Of a stretch of DNA of 64,000 nt, positions 1-15,300 are shown piece by piece. Each line of letters begins with the position of its first letter. Positions within the stretch are counted from its first letter, which is position 1. The translations under genes were made by a program, and so were the position numbers. The notes under the pieces were generated by a model. That model ran no database searches. It saw only the letters and a program-made list of their open reading frames with translations, and had not been told where the DNA came from. This DNA comes from Tubiluchus corallicola (taxonomy: Eukaryota; Priapulida; Priapulimorpha; Priapulimorphida; Tubiluchidae), in assembly GCA_030141605.1 (NCBI GenBank), contig JAQGDQ010002366.1, positions 8,660 through 72,659 on the forward strand, in the 5' to 3' direction.

Positions 1-3000
1 AGACTTCTACCGTCAATGCTGAGCGTCTTAACAGAGACATACACAGGCACCCTCAATTAGCTCATACCAAGACATGCATAGCCAAACTTGAGCGTTTGGT
101 TCTAAAGCTTGGAAAACGATTTAAAACATCTAGTCAGAACTCATCTAAAGCAATTCCAAACATCTGGACAGAAAACATATACTGCTAATCTCAAATATAT
201 GGCAGAAGACTTCTACAGGCAATGCCAAGCATCTTAACAGAGACACACACACACAGATAGCCGCAATTAGCTTGTCACCAGGCATGCATAGCCAGACTGA
301 AGCGTTTGGTTCTAAGGCTTGGAAAACAAATTAAAACGTATAGTCAGAACTGACTTAAAGCAATGTCAAAAATCTGGATACAAAAAATGTACTACCAGTC
401 TCAAGTATATGGCAAAAGACTTCTACAGGCAATACTAAGCGCCTTAATAGAGACATACACAGACAGCCTCAATCAGCTTCTCAGAGGACATACATGAACA
501 AACGTAAACATCTGGTAATAGCAGTTCTATTCTCACTCTCATGTACCTGATCAGGAGAGATCTGCAGAAATGCACTGCCGATTTCAAGTATCCCGGCAAA
601 AGACTTCTACAAGCAAAGTCAAGCGTCTTAACAGAGACACACACACAGATAGCCTCAATTAGCTTGTCACAAGGCATGCATAGCCAGACTGAAGCGTTTG
701 GTTCTAAGGCTTGGAAAACAAATTAAAACATATAGTCAGAACTGACTTAAAGCAATGTCAAAAATCTGGATACAAAAAATGTACTACCAGTCTCAAGTAT
801 CTGGCAAAAGACTGCTACAGGCAATACTAAGCGTCTTAACAGAGACATACGCAGACAGCCTCAATCAGCTTCTCAAAGGACATATATGACCAAACGTAAG
901 CATCTGGTAATAGCAGCTCTATTCTCACTCTCGTGTACATGATCAGGAGAAATCTGCAGAAATGCACTGCCGATCTCAAGTATCCCGGCAAAAGACTTCT
1001 GCAGGCAAAGTCAAGCATCTTAACAGGGGCACACACACAGAGATAGCCGCAATTAGCTTGTCACAAGACATGCATAGCCAAACTTGAGCGTCTGGTTCTA
1101 AAGCTTGGAAAACGATTTAAAACATCTGGTCAGAACTCATCTAGAGCAGTCCCAATCATCTGAACAGAAGAAATGTACAGCTAATTTCAAGTATATAACA
1201 GAAGACTTCTACAAACAATGCCAAGCATCTTAACAGAGACACACATACACACAGATAGCCTCAACTAGCTTGTAACAAGACATGCATAGCCAGACTGAAG
1301 CTTTTGGTTCTAAAGCTTTGAAAACGATTTAAAACATCTAGTCTGAACTCATCTAGAGCAGTCCCAATCATCTGAACAGAAGAAATGTACTGCTAATTTC
1401 AGGTATATGGCAGAAGACTTCTACAGGCAATGCCAAGCATCTTAACAGAGACACCCACACAGATAGCCTCAATCAGCTTGTAACAAGACATGCATAGCCA
1501 GACTGAAGCGTTTGGTTCTAAAGCTTGGAAAACAAATAAAAACATCTAATCAGAACTCATCTAAGCAATCTCAAACATCTGGACAGAAAACATATTCCGC
1601 TAATTTCAAGTATATGGCAAAACACTTCTACAGGCAATACTAAGCACCTTAACAGAGACATACACAGACAGCCTCAATCAGCTTCTCAGAGGACATATAT
1701 CAACAAACGTAAGCATCTGGTAATAGCAGCTTTATTCTCACTCTCGTGTACCTGATCAGGAGAAATCTGCAGAAATGCACTGCCGATCTCAAGTATCCCG
1801 GCAAAAGACTTCTACAGGCAAAGTCAAGCGTCTTAACAGAGACACACACACAGATAGCCTCAATTAGCTTGTCACAAGACATGCATAGCCAAACTTGAGC
1901 GTCTGGTTCTAAAGCTTGGAAAACGGTTTAAAACATCTAGTCAGAACTCATCTAGAGCAGTCCCAATCATCTGAACAGAAGAAATGTACTGCTAATTTCA
2001 GGTATATGGCAGAAGACTTCTACAGGCAATGCCAAGCATCTTAACAGAGACACCCACACAGATAGCCTCAATCAGCTTGTAACAAGACATGCATAGCCAG
2101 ACTGAAGCGTTTGGTTCTAAAGCTTGGAAAACGATTTAAAACATCTAATCAGAACTCATCTAAGCAATCTCAAACATCTGGACAGAAAACATATTCTGCT
2201 AATTTCAAGTATATGGCAAAAGACTTCTACAGGCAATGCTAAGCACCTTAACAGAGACATACACAGACAGCCTCAATCAGCTTCTCAGAGGACATATATG
2301 AACAAACGTAAGCATCTGGTAATAGCAGCTTTATTCTCACTCTCGTGTACCTGATATGGAGAAATCTGCAGAAATGCACTGCCGATCTCAAGTATCCCGG
2401 CAAAAGACTTCTACAGGCAATACTAAGCGTCTTTACAGAGACATACACACACAGATAGCCTCAATTAGCTTGTCACAAGACATGCATAGCCAAACTTGAG
2501 CGTCTGGTTCTAAAGCTTGGAAAACGATTTAAAACATCTAGTCAGAACTCAACTAAAGCAATTCCAAACATCTGGACAGAAAACATATACTGCTAATCTC
2601 AAATATATGGCAGAAGACTTCTACAGGCAATGCCAAGCATCTTAACAGAGACACACACACAGATAGCCGCAATTAGCTTGTCACCAGGCATGCATAGCCA
2701 GACTGAAGAAGCGTTTGGTTCTAAGGCTTGGAAAACAAATTAAAACATATAGTCAGAACTGACTTAAAGCAATGTCAAAAATCTGGATACAAAAAAGGTA
2801 CTACCAGTCTCAAGTATATGGCAAAAGACTTCTACAGGCAATACTAAGCACCTTAACAGAGACATACACAGACAGCCTCAATCAGCTTCTCAGAGGACAT
2901 ATATGAACAAACGTAAGCATCTGGTAATAGCAGCTTTATTCTCACTCTCGTGTACCTGATCAGGAGAAATCTGCAGAAATGCACTGCCGATCTCAAGTAT

Positions 3001-6000
3001 CCCGGCAAAAGACTTCTACAGGCAAAGTCAAGCGTCTTAACAGAGACACACACACAGATAGCCTCAATTAGCTTGTCACAAGACATGCATAGCCAGACTG
3101 AAGCGTTTGGTTCTAAAGCTTTGAAAACGATTTAAAACATCTAGTCTGAACTCATCTAGAGCAGTCCCAATCATCTGAACAGAAGAAATGTACTGCTAAT
3201 TTCAGGTATATGGCAGAAGACTTCTACAGGCAATGCCAAGCATCTTAACAGAGACACCCACACAGATAGCCTCAATCAGCTTGTAACAAGACATGCATAG
3301 CCAGACTGAAGCGTTTGGTTCTAAGGCTTGGAAAACAAATAAAAACATCTAATCAGAACTCATCTAAGCAATCTCAAACATCTGGACAGAAAACATATTC
3401 CGCTAATTTCAAGTATATGGCAAAACACTTCTACAGGCAATACTAAGCACCTTAACAGAGACATACACAGACAGCCTCAATCAGCTTCTCAGAGGACATA
3501 TATGAACAAACGTAAGCATCTGGTAATAGCAGCTTTATTCTCACTCTCGTGTACCTGATCAGGAGAAATCTGCAGAAATGCACTGCCGATCTCAAGTATC
3601 CCGGCAAAAGACTTCTACAGGCAAAGTCAAGCGTCTTAACAGAGACACACACACAGATAGCCTCAATTAGCTTGTCACAAGACATGCATAGCCAAACTTG
3701 AGCGTCTGGTTCTAAAGCTTGGAAAACGGTTTAAAACATCTAGTCAGAACTCATCTAGAGCAGTCCCAATCATCTGAACAGAAGAAATGTACTGCTAATT
3801 TCAGGTATATGGCAGAAGACTTCTACAGGCAATGCCAAGCATCTTAACAGAGACACCCACACAGATAGCCTCAATCAGCTTGTAACAAGACATGCATAGC
3901 CAGACTGAAGCGTTTGGTTCTAAGGCTTGGAAAACAAATAAAAACATCTAATCAGAACTCATCTAAGCAATCTCAAACATCTGGACAGAAAACATATTCT
4001 GCTAATTTCAAGTATATGGCAAAAGACTTCTACAGGCAATACTAAGCACCTTAACAGAGACATACACAGACAGCCTCAATCAGCTTCTCAGAGAACATAT
4101 ATGAACAAACGTAAGCATCTGGTAATAGCAGCTTTATTCTCACTCTCGTGTACCTGATATGGAGAAATCTGCAGAAATGCACTGCCGATCTCAAGTATCC
4201 CGGCAAAAGACTTCTACAGGCAATACTAAGCGTCTTTACAGAGACATACACACACAGATAGCCTCAATTAGCTTGTCACAAGACATGCATAGCCAAACTT
4301 GAGCGTCTGGTTCTAAAGCTTGGAAAACGATTTAAAACATCTAGTCAGAACTCATCTAGAGCAGTCCCAATCATCTGAACAGAAGAAATGTACTGCTAAT
4401 TTCAGGTATATGGCAGAAGACTTCTACAGGCAATGCCAAGCATCTTAACAGAGACACCCACACAGATAGCCTCAATCAGCTTGTAACAAGACATGCATAG
4501 CCAGACTGAAGCGTCTGGTTCTAAAGCTTGGAAAACGATTTAAAACATCTAATCAGAACTCATCTAAGCAATCTCAAACATCTGGACAGAAAACATATTC
4601 TGCTAATTTCAAGTATATGGCAAAAGACTTCTACAGGCAATACTAAGCACCTTAACAGAGACATACACAGACAGCCTCAATCAGCTTCTCAGAGAACATA
4701 TATGAACAAACGTAAGCATCTGGTAATAGCAGCTTTATTCTCACTCTCGTGTACCTGATATGGAGAAATCTGCAGAAATGCACTGCCGATCTCAAGTATC
4801 CCGGCAAAAGACTTCTACAGGCAATACTAAGCGTCTTTACAGAGACATACACACACAGATAGCCTCAATTAGCTTGTCACAAGACATGCATAGCCAAACT
4901 TGAGCGTCTGGTTCTAAAGCTTGGAAAACGATTTAAAACATCTAGTCAGAACTCAACTAAAGCAATTCCAAACATCTGGACAGAAAACATATACTGCTAA
5001 TCTCAAATATATGGCAGAAGACTTCTACAGGCAATGCCAAGCATCTTAACAGAGACACACACACAGATAGCCGCAATTAGCTTGTCACCAGGCATGCATA
5101 GCCAGACTGAAGAAGCGTTTGGTTCTAAGGCTTGGAAAACAAATTAAAACATATAGTCAGAACTGACTTAAAGCAATGTCAAAAATCTGGATACAAAAAA
5201 GGTACTACCAGTCTCAAGTATATGGCAAAAGACTTCTACAGGCAATACTAAGCGCCTTAATAGAGACATACACAGACAGCCTCAATCAGCTTGTCACAAG
5301 ACATGCATAGCCAGACTGAAGAAGCGTTTGGTTCTAAAGCTTGGAAAACGGTTTAAAACATCTAGTCAGAACTCATCTAGAGCAGTCCCAATCATCTGAA
5401 CAGAAGAAATGTACTGCTAATTTCAGGTATCTGGCAAAAGACTGCTACAGGCAATGCTAAGCGTCTTAACAGAGACACACACACAGATAGCCTCAATTAG
5501 CTTGTCACAAGACATGCATAGCCAGACTGAAGCGTTTGGATCTAATGCTTGGAAAACAAATAAAAACATCTAATCAGAACTCATCTAAGCAATCTCAAAA
5601 ATCTGGACAGAAAACATATTCCGCTAATCTCAAGTATATGGCAAAAGACTTCTACAGGCAAAGTCAAGCGTCTTAACAGAGACATACACAGATAGCCTCA
5701 ATTAGCTTGTCACAAGACATGCATAGCCAAACTTGAGCGTCTGGTTCTAAAGCTTGGATAACGATTTAAAACATCTAGTCAGAACTCATCTAGAGCAGTC
5801 CCTGTCATCTGAACAGAAGAAATGTACTGTTAATTTCAAGTATATGGCAGGAGACTTCTACCGTCAATGCTAAGCGTCTTAACAGAGACATACACAGGCA
5901 CCCTCAATTAGCTCATACCAAGACATGCATAGCCAAACTTGAGCGTTTGGTTCTAAAGCTTGGAAAACGATTTAAAACATCTAGTCAGAACTCATCTAAA

Positions 6001-6294
6001 GCAATTCCAAACATCTGGACAGAAAACATATACTGCTAATCTCAAATATATGGCAGAAGACTTCTACAGGCAATGCCAAGCATCTTAACAGAGACACACA
6101 CACACAGATAGCCGCAATTAGCTTGTCACCAGGCATGCATAGCCAGACTGAAGCGTTTGGTTCTAAGGCTTGGAAAACAAATTAAAACGTATAGTCAGAA
6201 CTGACTTAAAGCAATGTCAAAAATCTGGATACAAAAAATGTACTACCAGTCTCAAGTATATGGCAAAAGACTTCTACAGGCAATACTAAGCGCC

Positions 6295-7690
6295 TTAATA
6301 GAGACATACACAGACAGCCTCAATCAGCTTCTCAGAGGACATACATGAACAAATGTACGCATCTGGTAATAGCAGCTCTATTCTCACTCTCATGTACGTA
6401 CATGATCTGATCAGGAGAAATCTGCAGAAATGCACTGCCTGTCTCAAGTATCCCGGCAAAAGACTTCTACAGGCAAAGTCAAGCGTCTTAACAGACACAC
6501 ACACACAGATAGCCTCAATTAGCTTGTCACAAGACATGCATAGCCAAACTTGAGCGTCTGGTTCTAAAGCTTGGAAAACGATTTAAAACATCTAGTCAGA
6601 ACTCAACTAAAGCAATTCCAAACATCTGGACAGAAAACATATACTGCTAATTTCAAGTACATGGCAGAAGACTTCTACAGGCAATGCCAAGCATCTTAAC
6701 AGAGACACACACACAGATAGCCTCAATTAGCTTGATCCAAGACATGCATAGCCAAACTTAAGCGTCTGGTTCTAAGAGTTGCAAAACGAATTAAAGCATC
6801 TATCACAACTTATCTAAAGCAGTCTAAAACATCTAGACAGAAAAAATGTACTGCTAATCCCAATTATATGGCAGAAGATTTCTAAAGGCAATTCGGCAGA
6901 GACATACACAGATATCCTCAATCAGCTTCTCACAGGACATATCTGGACAGAAAACATATCCTGCTAATCTCAAGTATATGACAAAATACTTCTACAGGCA
7001 ATACTAAGCACCTTAACAGAGACATACACAGACAGCCTCAATCAGCTTCTCAGAGGACATATATGAACAAACGTAAACATCTGGTAATAGCAGTTCTATT
7101 CTCACTCTCATGTACCTGATCAGGAGAGATCTGCAGAAATGCACTGCCGATTTCAAGTATCCCGGCAAAAGACTTCTACAAGCAAAGTCAAGCGTCTTAA
7201 CAGAGACACACACACAGATAGCCTCAATTAGCTTGTCACAAGGCATGCATAGCCAGACTGAAGCGTTTGGTTCTAAGGCTTGGAAAACAAATTAAAACAT
7301 ATAGTCAGAACTGACTTAAAGCAATGTCAAAAATCTGGATACAAAAAATGTACTACCAGTCTCAAGTATCTGGCAAAAGACTGCTACAGGCAATACTAAG
7401 CGTCTTAACAGAGACATACGCAGACAGCCTCAATCAGCTTCTCAAAGGACATATATGACCAAACGTAAGCATCTGGTAATAGCAGCTCTATTCTCACTCT
7501 CGTGTACATGATCAGGAGAAATCTGCAGAAATGCACTGCCGATCTCAAGTATCCCGGCAAAAGACTTCTGCAGGCAAAGTCAAGCATCTTAACAGGGGCA
7601 CACACACAGAGATAGCCGCAATTAGCTTGTCACAAGACATGCATAGCCAAACTTGAGCGTCTGGTTCTAAAGCTTGGAAAACGATTTAAA
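6295..7690. repeat. Segmental duplication inside the satellite, copy 1 (copy 2 near 13920-15315)
   Basis: This segment recurs 7625 bp further on. Both copies carry the rare variants ctctcatgta(c/g)gtacatgatctgatcagg and ggttctaagagttgcaaaacg, and the shortened monomer gatttctaaaggcaattcggcagag. They diverge again near 7690/15315, so several kilobases of array were probably copied as one piece. A similar relation joins 5524-5850 with 17706-18032 (offset 12182). Confidence 0.75.
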
Positions 7691-8398
7691 ACATCTAGTC
7701 TGAACTCATCTAGAGCAGTCCCAATCATCTGAACAGAAGAAATGTACTGCTAATTTCAGGTATATGGCAGAAGACTTCTACAGGCAATGCCAAGCATCTT
7801 AACAGAGACACCCACACAGATAGCCTCAATCAGCTTGTAACAAGACATGCATAGCCAGACTGAAGCGTTTGGTTCTAAAGCTTGGAAAACGATTTAAAAC
7901 ATCTAATCAGAACTCATCTAAGCAATCTCAAACATCTGGACAGAAAACATATTCTGCTAATTTCAAGTATATGGCAAAAGACTTCTACAGGCAATACTAA
8001 GCACCTTAACAGAGACATACACAGACAGCCTCAATCAGCTTCTCAGAGAACATATATGAACAAACGTAAGCATCTGGTAATAGCAGCTTTATTCTCACTC
8101 TCGTGTACCTGATCAGGAGAAATCTGCAGAAATGCACTGCCGATCTCAAGTATCCCGGCAAAAGACTTCTACAGGCAATACTAAGCGTCTTTACAGAGAC
8201 ATACACACACAGATAGCCTCAATTAGCTTGTCACAAGACATGCATAGCCAAACTTGAGCGTCTGGTTCTAAAGCTTGGAAAACGATTTAAAACATCTAAT
8301 CAGAACTCATCTAAGCAATCTCAAACATCTGGACAGAAAACATATTCTGCTAATCTCAAGTATATGGCAAAAGACTTCTACAGGCAATACTAAGCACC

Positions 8399-11300
8399 TT
8401 AACAGAGACATACACAGACAGCCTCAATCAGCTTCTCAGAGGACATATATGAACAAACGTAAACATCTGGTAATAGCAGTTCTATTCTCACTCTCATGTA
8501 CCTGATCAGGAGAGATCTGCAGAAATGCACTGCCGATTTCAAGTATCCCGGCAAAAGACTTCTACAAGCAAAGTCAAGCGTCTTAACAGAGACACACACA
8601 CAGATAGCCTCAATTAGCTTGTCACAAGACATGCATAGCCAGACTGAAGCGTTTGGTTCTAAGGCTTGGAAAACAAATTAAAACATATAGTCAGAACTGA
8701 CTTAAAGCAATGTCAAAAATCTGGATACAAAAAATGTATTACCAGTCTCAAGTATCTGGCAAAAGACTGCTACAGGCAATACTAAGCGTCTTAACAGAGA
8801 CATACGCAGACAGCCTCAATCAGCTTCTCAAAGGACATATATGACCAAACGTAAGCATCTGGTAATAGCAGCTCTATTCTCACTCTCGTGTACATGATCA
8901 GGAGAAATCTGCAGAAATGCACTGCCGATCTCAAGTATCCCGGCAAAAGACTTCTGCAGGCAAAGTCAAGCATCTTAACAGGGGCACACACACAGAGATA
9001 GCCGCAATTAGCTTGTCACAAGACATGCATAGCCAAACTTGAGCGTCTGGTTCTAAAGCTTGGAAAACGATTTAAAACATCTGGTCAGAACTCATCTAGA
9101 GCAGTCCCAATCATCTGAACAGAAGAAATGTACAGCTAATTTCAAGTATATAACAGAAGACTTCTACAAACAATGCCAAGCATCTTAACAGAGACACACA
9201 TACACACAGATAGCCTCAACTAGCTTGTAACAAGACATGCATAGCCAGACTGAAGCTTTTGGTTCTAAAGCTTTGAAAACGATTTAAAACATCTAGTCTG
9301 AACTCATCTAGAGCAGTCCCAATCATCTGAACAGAAGAAATGTACTGCTAATTTCAGGTATATGGCAGAAGACTTCTACAGGCAATGCCAAGCATCTTAA
9401 CAGAGACACCCACACAGATAGCCTCAATCAGCTTGTAACAAGACATGCATAGCCAGACTGAAGCGTTTGGTTCTAAGGCTTGGAAAACAAATAAAAACAT
9501 CTAATCAGAACTCATCTAAGCAATCTCAAACATCTGGACAGAAAACATATTCCGCTAATTTCAAGTATATGGCAAAACACTTCTACAGGCAATACTAAGC
9601 ACCTTAACAGAGACATACACAGACAGCCTCAATCAGCTTCTCAGAGGACATATATGAACAAACGTAAGCATCTGGTAATAGCAGCTTTATTCTCACTCTC
9701 GTGTACCTGATATGGAGAAATCTGCAGAAATGCACTGCCGATCTCAAGTATCCCGGCAAAAGACTTCTACAGGCAATACTAAGCGTCTTTACAGAGACAT
9801 ACACAGACAATCAGCTTCTCAGAGGACATATATGACCAAACGTAAGCATCTGGTTCTAAAGCTTGGAAAACGATTTAAAACATCTAGTCAGAACTCATCT
9901 AGAGCAGTCCCAATCATCTGAACAAAAGAAATGTACTGCTAATTTCAGGTATGTGGCAAAAGACTTCTACAGGCAATACTGAGCGTCTTAACAGAGACAC
10001 ACACATACAGATAACCTCAACTAGCTTGTCACAAGACATGCATAGCCAGACTGAAACGTTTGGTTCTAAAGCTTGGAAAACAAATAAAAACATCTAATCA
10101 GAACTCATCTAAAGCAATCTCAAACATCTGGACAGAAAACATATCCTGCTAATCTCAAGTATGTGGCAAAAGACTTCTACAGGCAATACTGAGCGTCTTA
10201 ACAGAGACATACACAGATATCCTCAATCAGCTTCTCAGAGGACATATCTGGACAGAAAACATATCCTGCTAATCTCAAGTATATGACAAAAGACTTCTAC
10301 AGGCAATACTAAGCACCTTAACAGAGACATACACAGACAGCCTCAATCAGCTTCTCAAAGGACATATATGAACAAACGTAAGCATCTGGTAATAGCAGCT
10401 CTATTCTCACTCTCGTGTACCTGATCAGGAGAAATCTGCAGAAATGCACTGCCGATCTCAAGTATCCCGGCAAAAGACTTCTACAGGCAAAGTCAAGCGT
10501 CTTAACAGAGACACACACACAGATAGCCTCAATTAGCTTGTCACAAGGCATGCATAGCCAGACTGAAGCGTTTGGTTCTAAGGCTTGGAAAACAAATTAA
10601 AACATATAGTCAGAACTGACTTAAAGCAATGTCAAAAATCTGGATACAAAAAATGTACTACCAGTCTCAAGTATCTGGCAAAAGACTGCTACAGGCAATA
10701 CTAAGCGTCTTAACAGAGACATACGCAGACAGCCTCAATCAGCTTCTCAAAGGACATATATGACCAAACGTAAGCATCTGGTAATAGCAGCTCTATTCTC
10801 ACTCTCGTGTACATGATCAGGAGAAATCTGCAGAAATGCACTGCCGATCTCAAGTATCCCGGCAAAAGACTTCTGCAGGCAAAGTCAAGCATCTTAACAG
10901 GGGCACACACACAGAGATAGCCGCAATTAGCTTGTCACAAGACATGCATAGCCAAACTTGAGCGTCTGGTTCTAAAGCTTGGAAAACGATTTAAAACATC
11001 TAGTCAGAACTCATCTAGAGCAGTCCCAATCATCTGAACAGAAGAAATGTACAGCTAATTTCAAGTATATAACAGAAGACTTCTACAAACAATGCCAAGC
11101 ATCTTAACAGAGACACACATACACACAGATAGCCTCAACTAGCTTGTAACAAGACATGCATAGCCAGACTGAAGCGTTTGGTTCTAAAGCTTTGAAAACG
11201 ATTTAAAACATCTAGTCTGAACTCATCTAGAGCAGTCCCAATCATCTGAACAGAAGAAATGTACTGCTAATTTCAGGTATATGGCAGAAGACTTCTACAG

Positions 11301-12320
11301 GCAATGCCAAGCATCTTAACAGAGACACCCACACAGATAGCCTCAATCAGCTTGTAACAAGACATGCATAGCCAGACTGAAGCGTTTGGTTCTAAGGCTT
11401 GGAAAACAAATAAAAACATCTAATCAGAACTCATCTAAGCAATCTCAAACATCTGGACAGAAAACATATTCCGCTAATTTCAAGTATATGGCAAAACACT
11501 TCTACAGGCAATACTAAGCACCTTAACAGAGACATACACAGACAGCCTCAATCAGCTTCTCAGAGGACATATATGAACAAACGTAAGCATCTGGTAATAG
11601 CAGCTCTATTCTCACTCTAGTGTACATGATCAGGAGAAATCTGCAGAAATGCACTGCCGATCTCAAGTATCCCGGCAAAAGACTTCTACAGGCAAAGTCA
11701 AGCGTCTTAACAGAGACACACACACAGATAGCCTCAATTAGCTTGTCACAAGACATGCATAGCCAAACTTGAGCGTCTGGTTCTAAAGCTTGGAAAACGG
11801 TTTAAAACATCTAGTCAGAACTCATCTAGAGCAGTCCCAATCATCTGAACAGAAGAAATGTACTGCTAATTTCAGGTATATGGCAGAAGACTTCTACAGG
11901 CAATGCCAAGCATCTTAACAGAGACACCCACACAGATAGCCGCAATTAGCTTGTCACAAGACATGCATAGCCAAACTTGAGCGTCTGGTTCTAAAGCTTG
12001 GAAAACGATTTAAAACATCTAATCAGAACTCATCTAAGCAATCTCAAACATCTGGACAGAAAACATATTCTGCTAATCTCAAGTATATGGCAAAAGACTT
12101 CTACAGGCAATACTAAGCACCTTAACAGAGACATACACAGACAGCCTCAATCAGCTTCTCAGAGGACATATATGAACAAACGTAAGCATCTGGTAATAGC
12201 AGCTCTATTCTCACTCTCGTGTACATGATCAGGAGAAATCTGCAGAAATGCACTGCCGATCTCAAGTATCCCGGCAAAAGACTTCTGCAGGCAAAGTCAA
12301 GCATCTTAACAGGGGCACAC
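8399..12320. repeat. 1205-bp higher-order repeat blocks in the satellite
   Basis: Type B monomers recur with spacings of 392 then 813 bp (total 1205) at 8399/8791/9604 and 10318/10710/11523. The same pattern is seen at 14638/15030/15843, and earlier at 444/836 and 7013/7405. Within a block the successive monomers differ, while blocks resemble each other closely. One example is the variant with cagttctattctcactctcatg followed by the variant with gcaggcaaagtcaagcatcttaacagggg. This is the signature of higher-order amplification by unequal exchange. Confidence 0.8.
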
Positions 12321-15300
12321 ACACAGAGATAGCCGCAATTAGCTTGTCACAAGACATGCATAGCCAAACTTGAGCGTCTGGTTCTAAAGCTTGGAAAACG
12401 ATTTAAAACATCTGGTCAGAACTCATCTAGAGCAGTCCCAATCATCTGAACAGAAGAAATGTACAGCTAATTTCAAGTATATAACAGAAGACTTCTACAA
12501 ACAATGCCAAGCATCTTAACAGAGACACACATACACACAGATAGCCTCAACTAGCTTGTAACAAGACATGCATAGCCAGACTGAAGCGTTTGGTTCTAAA
12601 GCTTTGAAAACGATTTAAAACATCTAGTCTGAACTCATCTAGAGCAGTCCCAATCATCTGAACAGAAGAAATGTACTGCTAATTTCAGGTATATGGCAGA
12701 AGACTTCTACAGGCAATGCCAAGCATCTTAACAGAGACACCCACACAGATAGCCTCAATCAGCTTGTAACAAGACATGCATAGCCAGACTGAAGCGTTTG
12801 GTTCTAAGGCTTGGAAAACAAATAAAAACATCTAATCAGAACTCATCTAAGCAATCTCAAACATCTGGACAGAAAACATATTCCGCTAATTTCAAGTATA
12901 TGGCAAAACACTTCTACAGGCAATACTAAGCACCTTAACAGAGACATACACAGACAGCCTCAATCAGCTTCTCAGAGGACATATATGAACAAACGTAAGC
13001 ATCTGGTAATAGCAGCTTTATTCTCACTCTCGTGTACCTGATCAGGAGAAATCTGCAGAAATGCACTGCCGATCTCAAGTATCCCGGCAAAAGACTTCTA
13101 CAGGCAAAGTCAAGCGTCTTAACAGAGACACACACACAGATAGCCTCAATTAGCTTGTCACAAGACATGCATAGCCAAACTTGAGCGTCTGGTTCTAAAG
13201 CTTGGAAAACGGTTTAAAACATCTAGTCAGAACTCATCTAGAGCAGTCCCAATCATCTGAACAGAAGAAATGTACTGCTAATTTCAGGTATATGGCAGAA
13301 GACTTCTACAGGCAATGCCAAGCATCTTAACAGAGACACCCACACAGATAGCCGCAATTAGCTTGTCACAAGACATGCATAGCCAAACTTGAGCGTCTGG
13401 TTCTAAAGCTTGGAAAACGATTTAAAACATATAATCAGAACTCATCTAAGCAATCTCAAACATCTGGACAGAAAACATATTCTGCTAATTTCAGGTATAT
13501 GGCAGAAGACTTCTACAGGCAATACTAAGCACCTTAACAGAGACATACACAGACAGCCTCAATCAGCTTCTCAGAGAACATATATGAACAAACGTAAGCA
13601 TCTGGTAATAGCAGCTTTATTCTCACTCTCGTGTACCTGATATGGAGAAATCTGCAGAAATGCACTGCCGATCTCAAGTATCCCGGCAAAAGACTTCTAC
13701 AGGCAATACTAAGCGTCTTAACAGAGACACACACAGACAATCAGCTTCTCAGAGGACATATATGACCAAACGTAAGCATCTGGTTCTAAAGCTTGGAAAA
13801 CGATTTAAAACATCTAGTCAGAACTCATCTAGAGCAGTCCCAATCATCTGAACAGAAGAAATGTACTGCTAATTTCAGGTATATGGCAGAAGACTTCTAC
13901 AGGCAATACCAAGCATCTTAACAGAGACACATACACAGACAGCCTCAATCAGCTTCTCAGAGCACATATATGAACAAACGTACGCATCTGGTAATAGCAG
14001 CTCTATTCTCACTCTCATGTAGGTACATGATCTGATCAGGAGAAATCTGCAGAAATGCACTGCCTGTCTCAAGTATCCCGGCAAAAGACTTCTACAGGCA
14101 ATGCCAAGCATCTTAACAGAGACACACACACAGATAGCCTCAATCAGCTTGTCACAAGACATGCATAGCCAAACTTGAGCGTCTGGTTCTAAAGCTTGGA
14201 AAACGATTTAAAACATCTAGTCAGAACTCAACTAAAGCAATTCCAAACATCTGGACAGAAAACATATACTGCTAATTTCAAGTACATGGCAGAAGACTTC
14301 TACAGGCAATGCCAAGCATCTTAACAGAGACACACACACAGACAGCCTCAATCAGCTTGCAACAAGACATGCATAGCCAAACTTAAGCGTCTGGTTCTAA
14401 GAGTTGCAAAACGAATTAAAGCATCTATCACAACTTATCTAAAGCAGTCTAAAACATCTAGACAGAAAAAATGTACTGCTAATCCCAAGTATATGGCAGA
14501 AGATTTCTAAAGGCAATTCGGCAGAGACATACACAGATATCCTCAATCAGCTTCTCAGAGGACATATCTGGACAGAAAACATATCCTGCTAATCTCAAGT
14601 ATATGACAAAATACTTCTACAGGCAATACTAAGCACCTTAACAGAGACATACACAGACAGCCTCAATCAGCTTCTCAGAGGACATATATGAACAAACGTA
14701 AACATCTGGTAATAGCAGTTCTATTCTCACTCTCATGTACCTGATCAGGAGAGATCTGCAGAAATGCACTGCCGATTTCAAGTATCCCGGCAAAAGACTT
14801 CTACAAGCAAAGTCAAGCGTCTTAACAGAGACACACACACAGATAGCCTCAATTAGCTTGTCACAAGGCATGCATAGCCAGACTGAAGCGTTTGGTTCTA
14901 AGGCTTGGAAAACAAATTAAAACATATAGTCAGAACTGACTTAAAGCAATGTCAAAAATCTGGATACAAAAAATGTACTACCAGTCTCAAGTATCTGGCA
15001 AAAGACTGCTACAGGCAATACTAAGCGTCTTAACAGAGACATACGCAGACAGCCTCAATCAGCTTCTCAAAGGACATATATGACCAAACGTAAGCATCTG
15101 GTAATAGCAGCTCTATTCTCACTCTCGTGTACATGATCAGGAGAAATCTGCAGAAATGCACTGCCGATCTCAAGTATCCCGGCAAAAGACTTCTGCAGGC
15201 AAAGTCAAGCATCTTAACAGGGGCACACACACAGAGATAGCCGCAATTAGCTTGTCACAAGACATGCATAGCCAAACTTGAGCGTCTGGTTCTAAAGCTT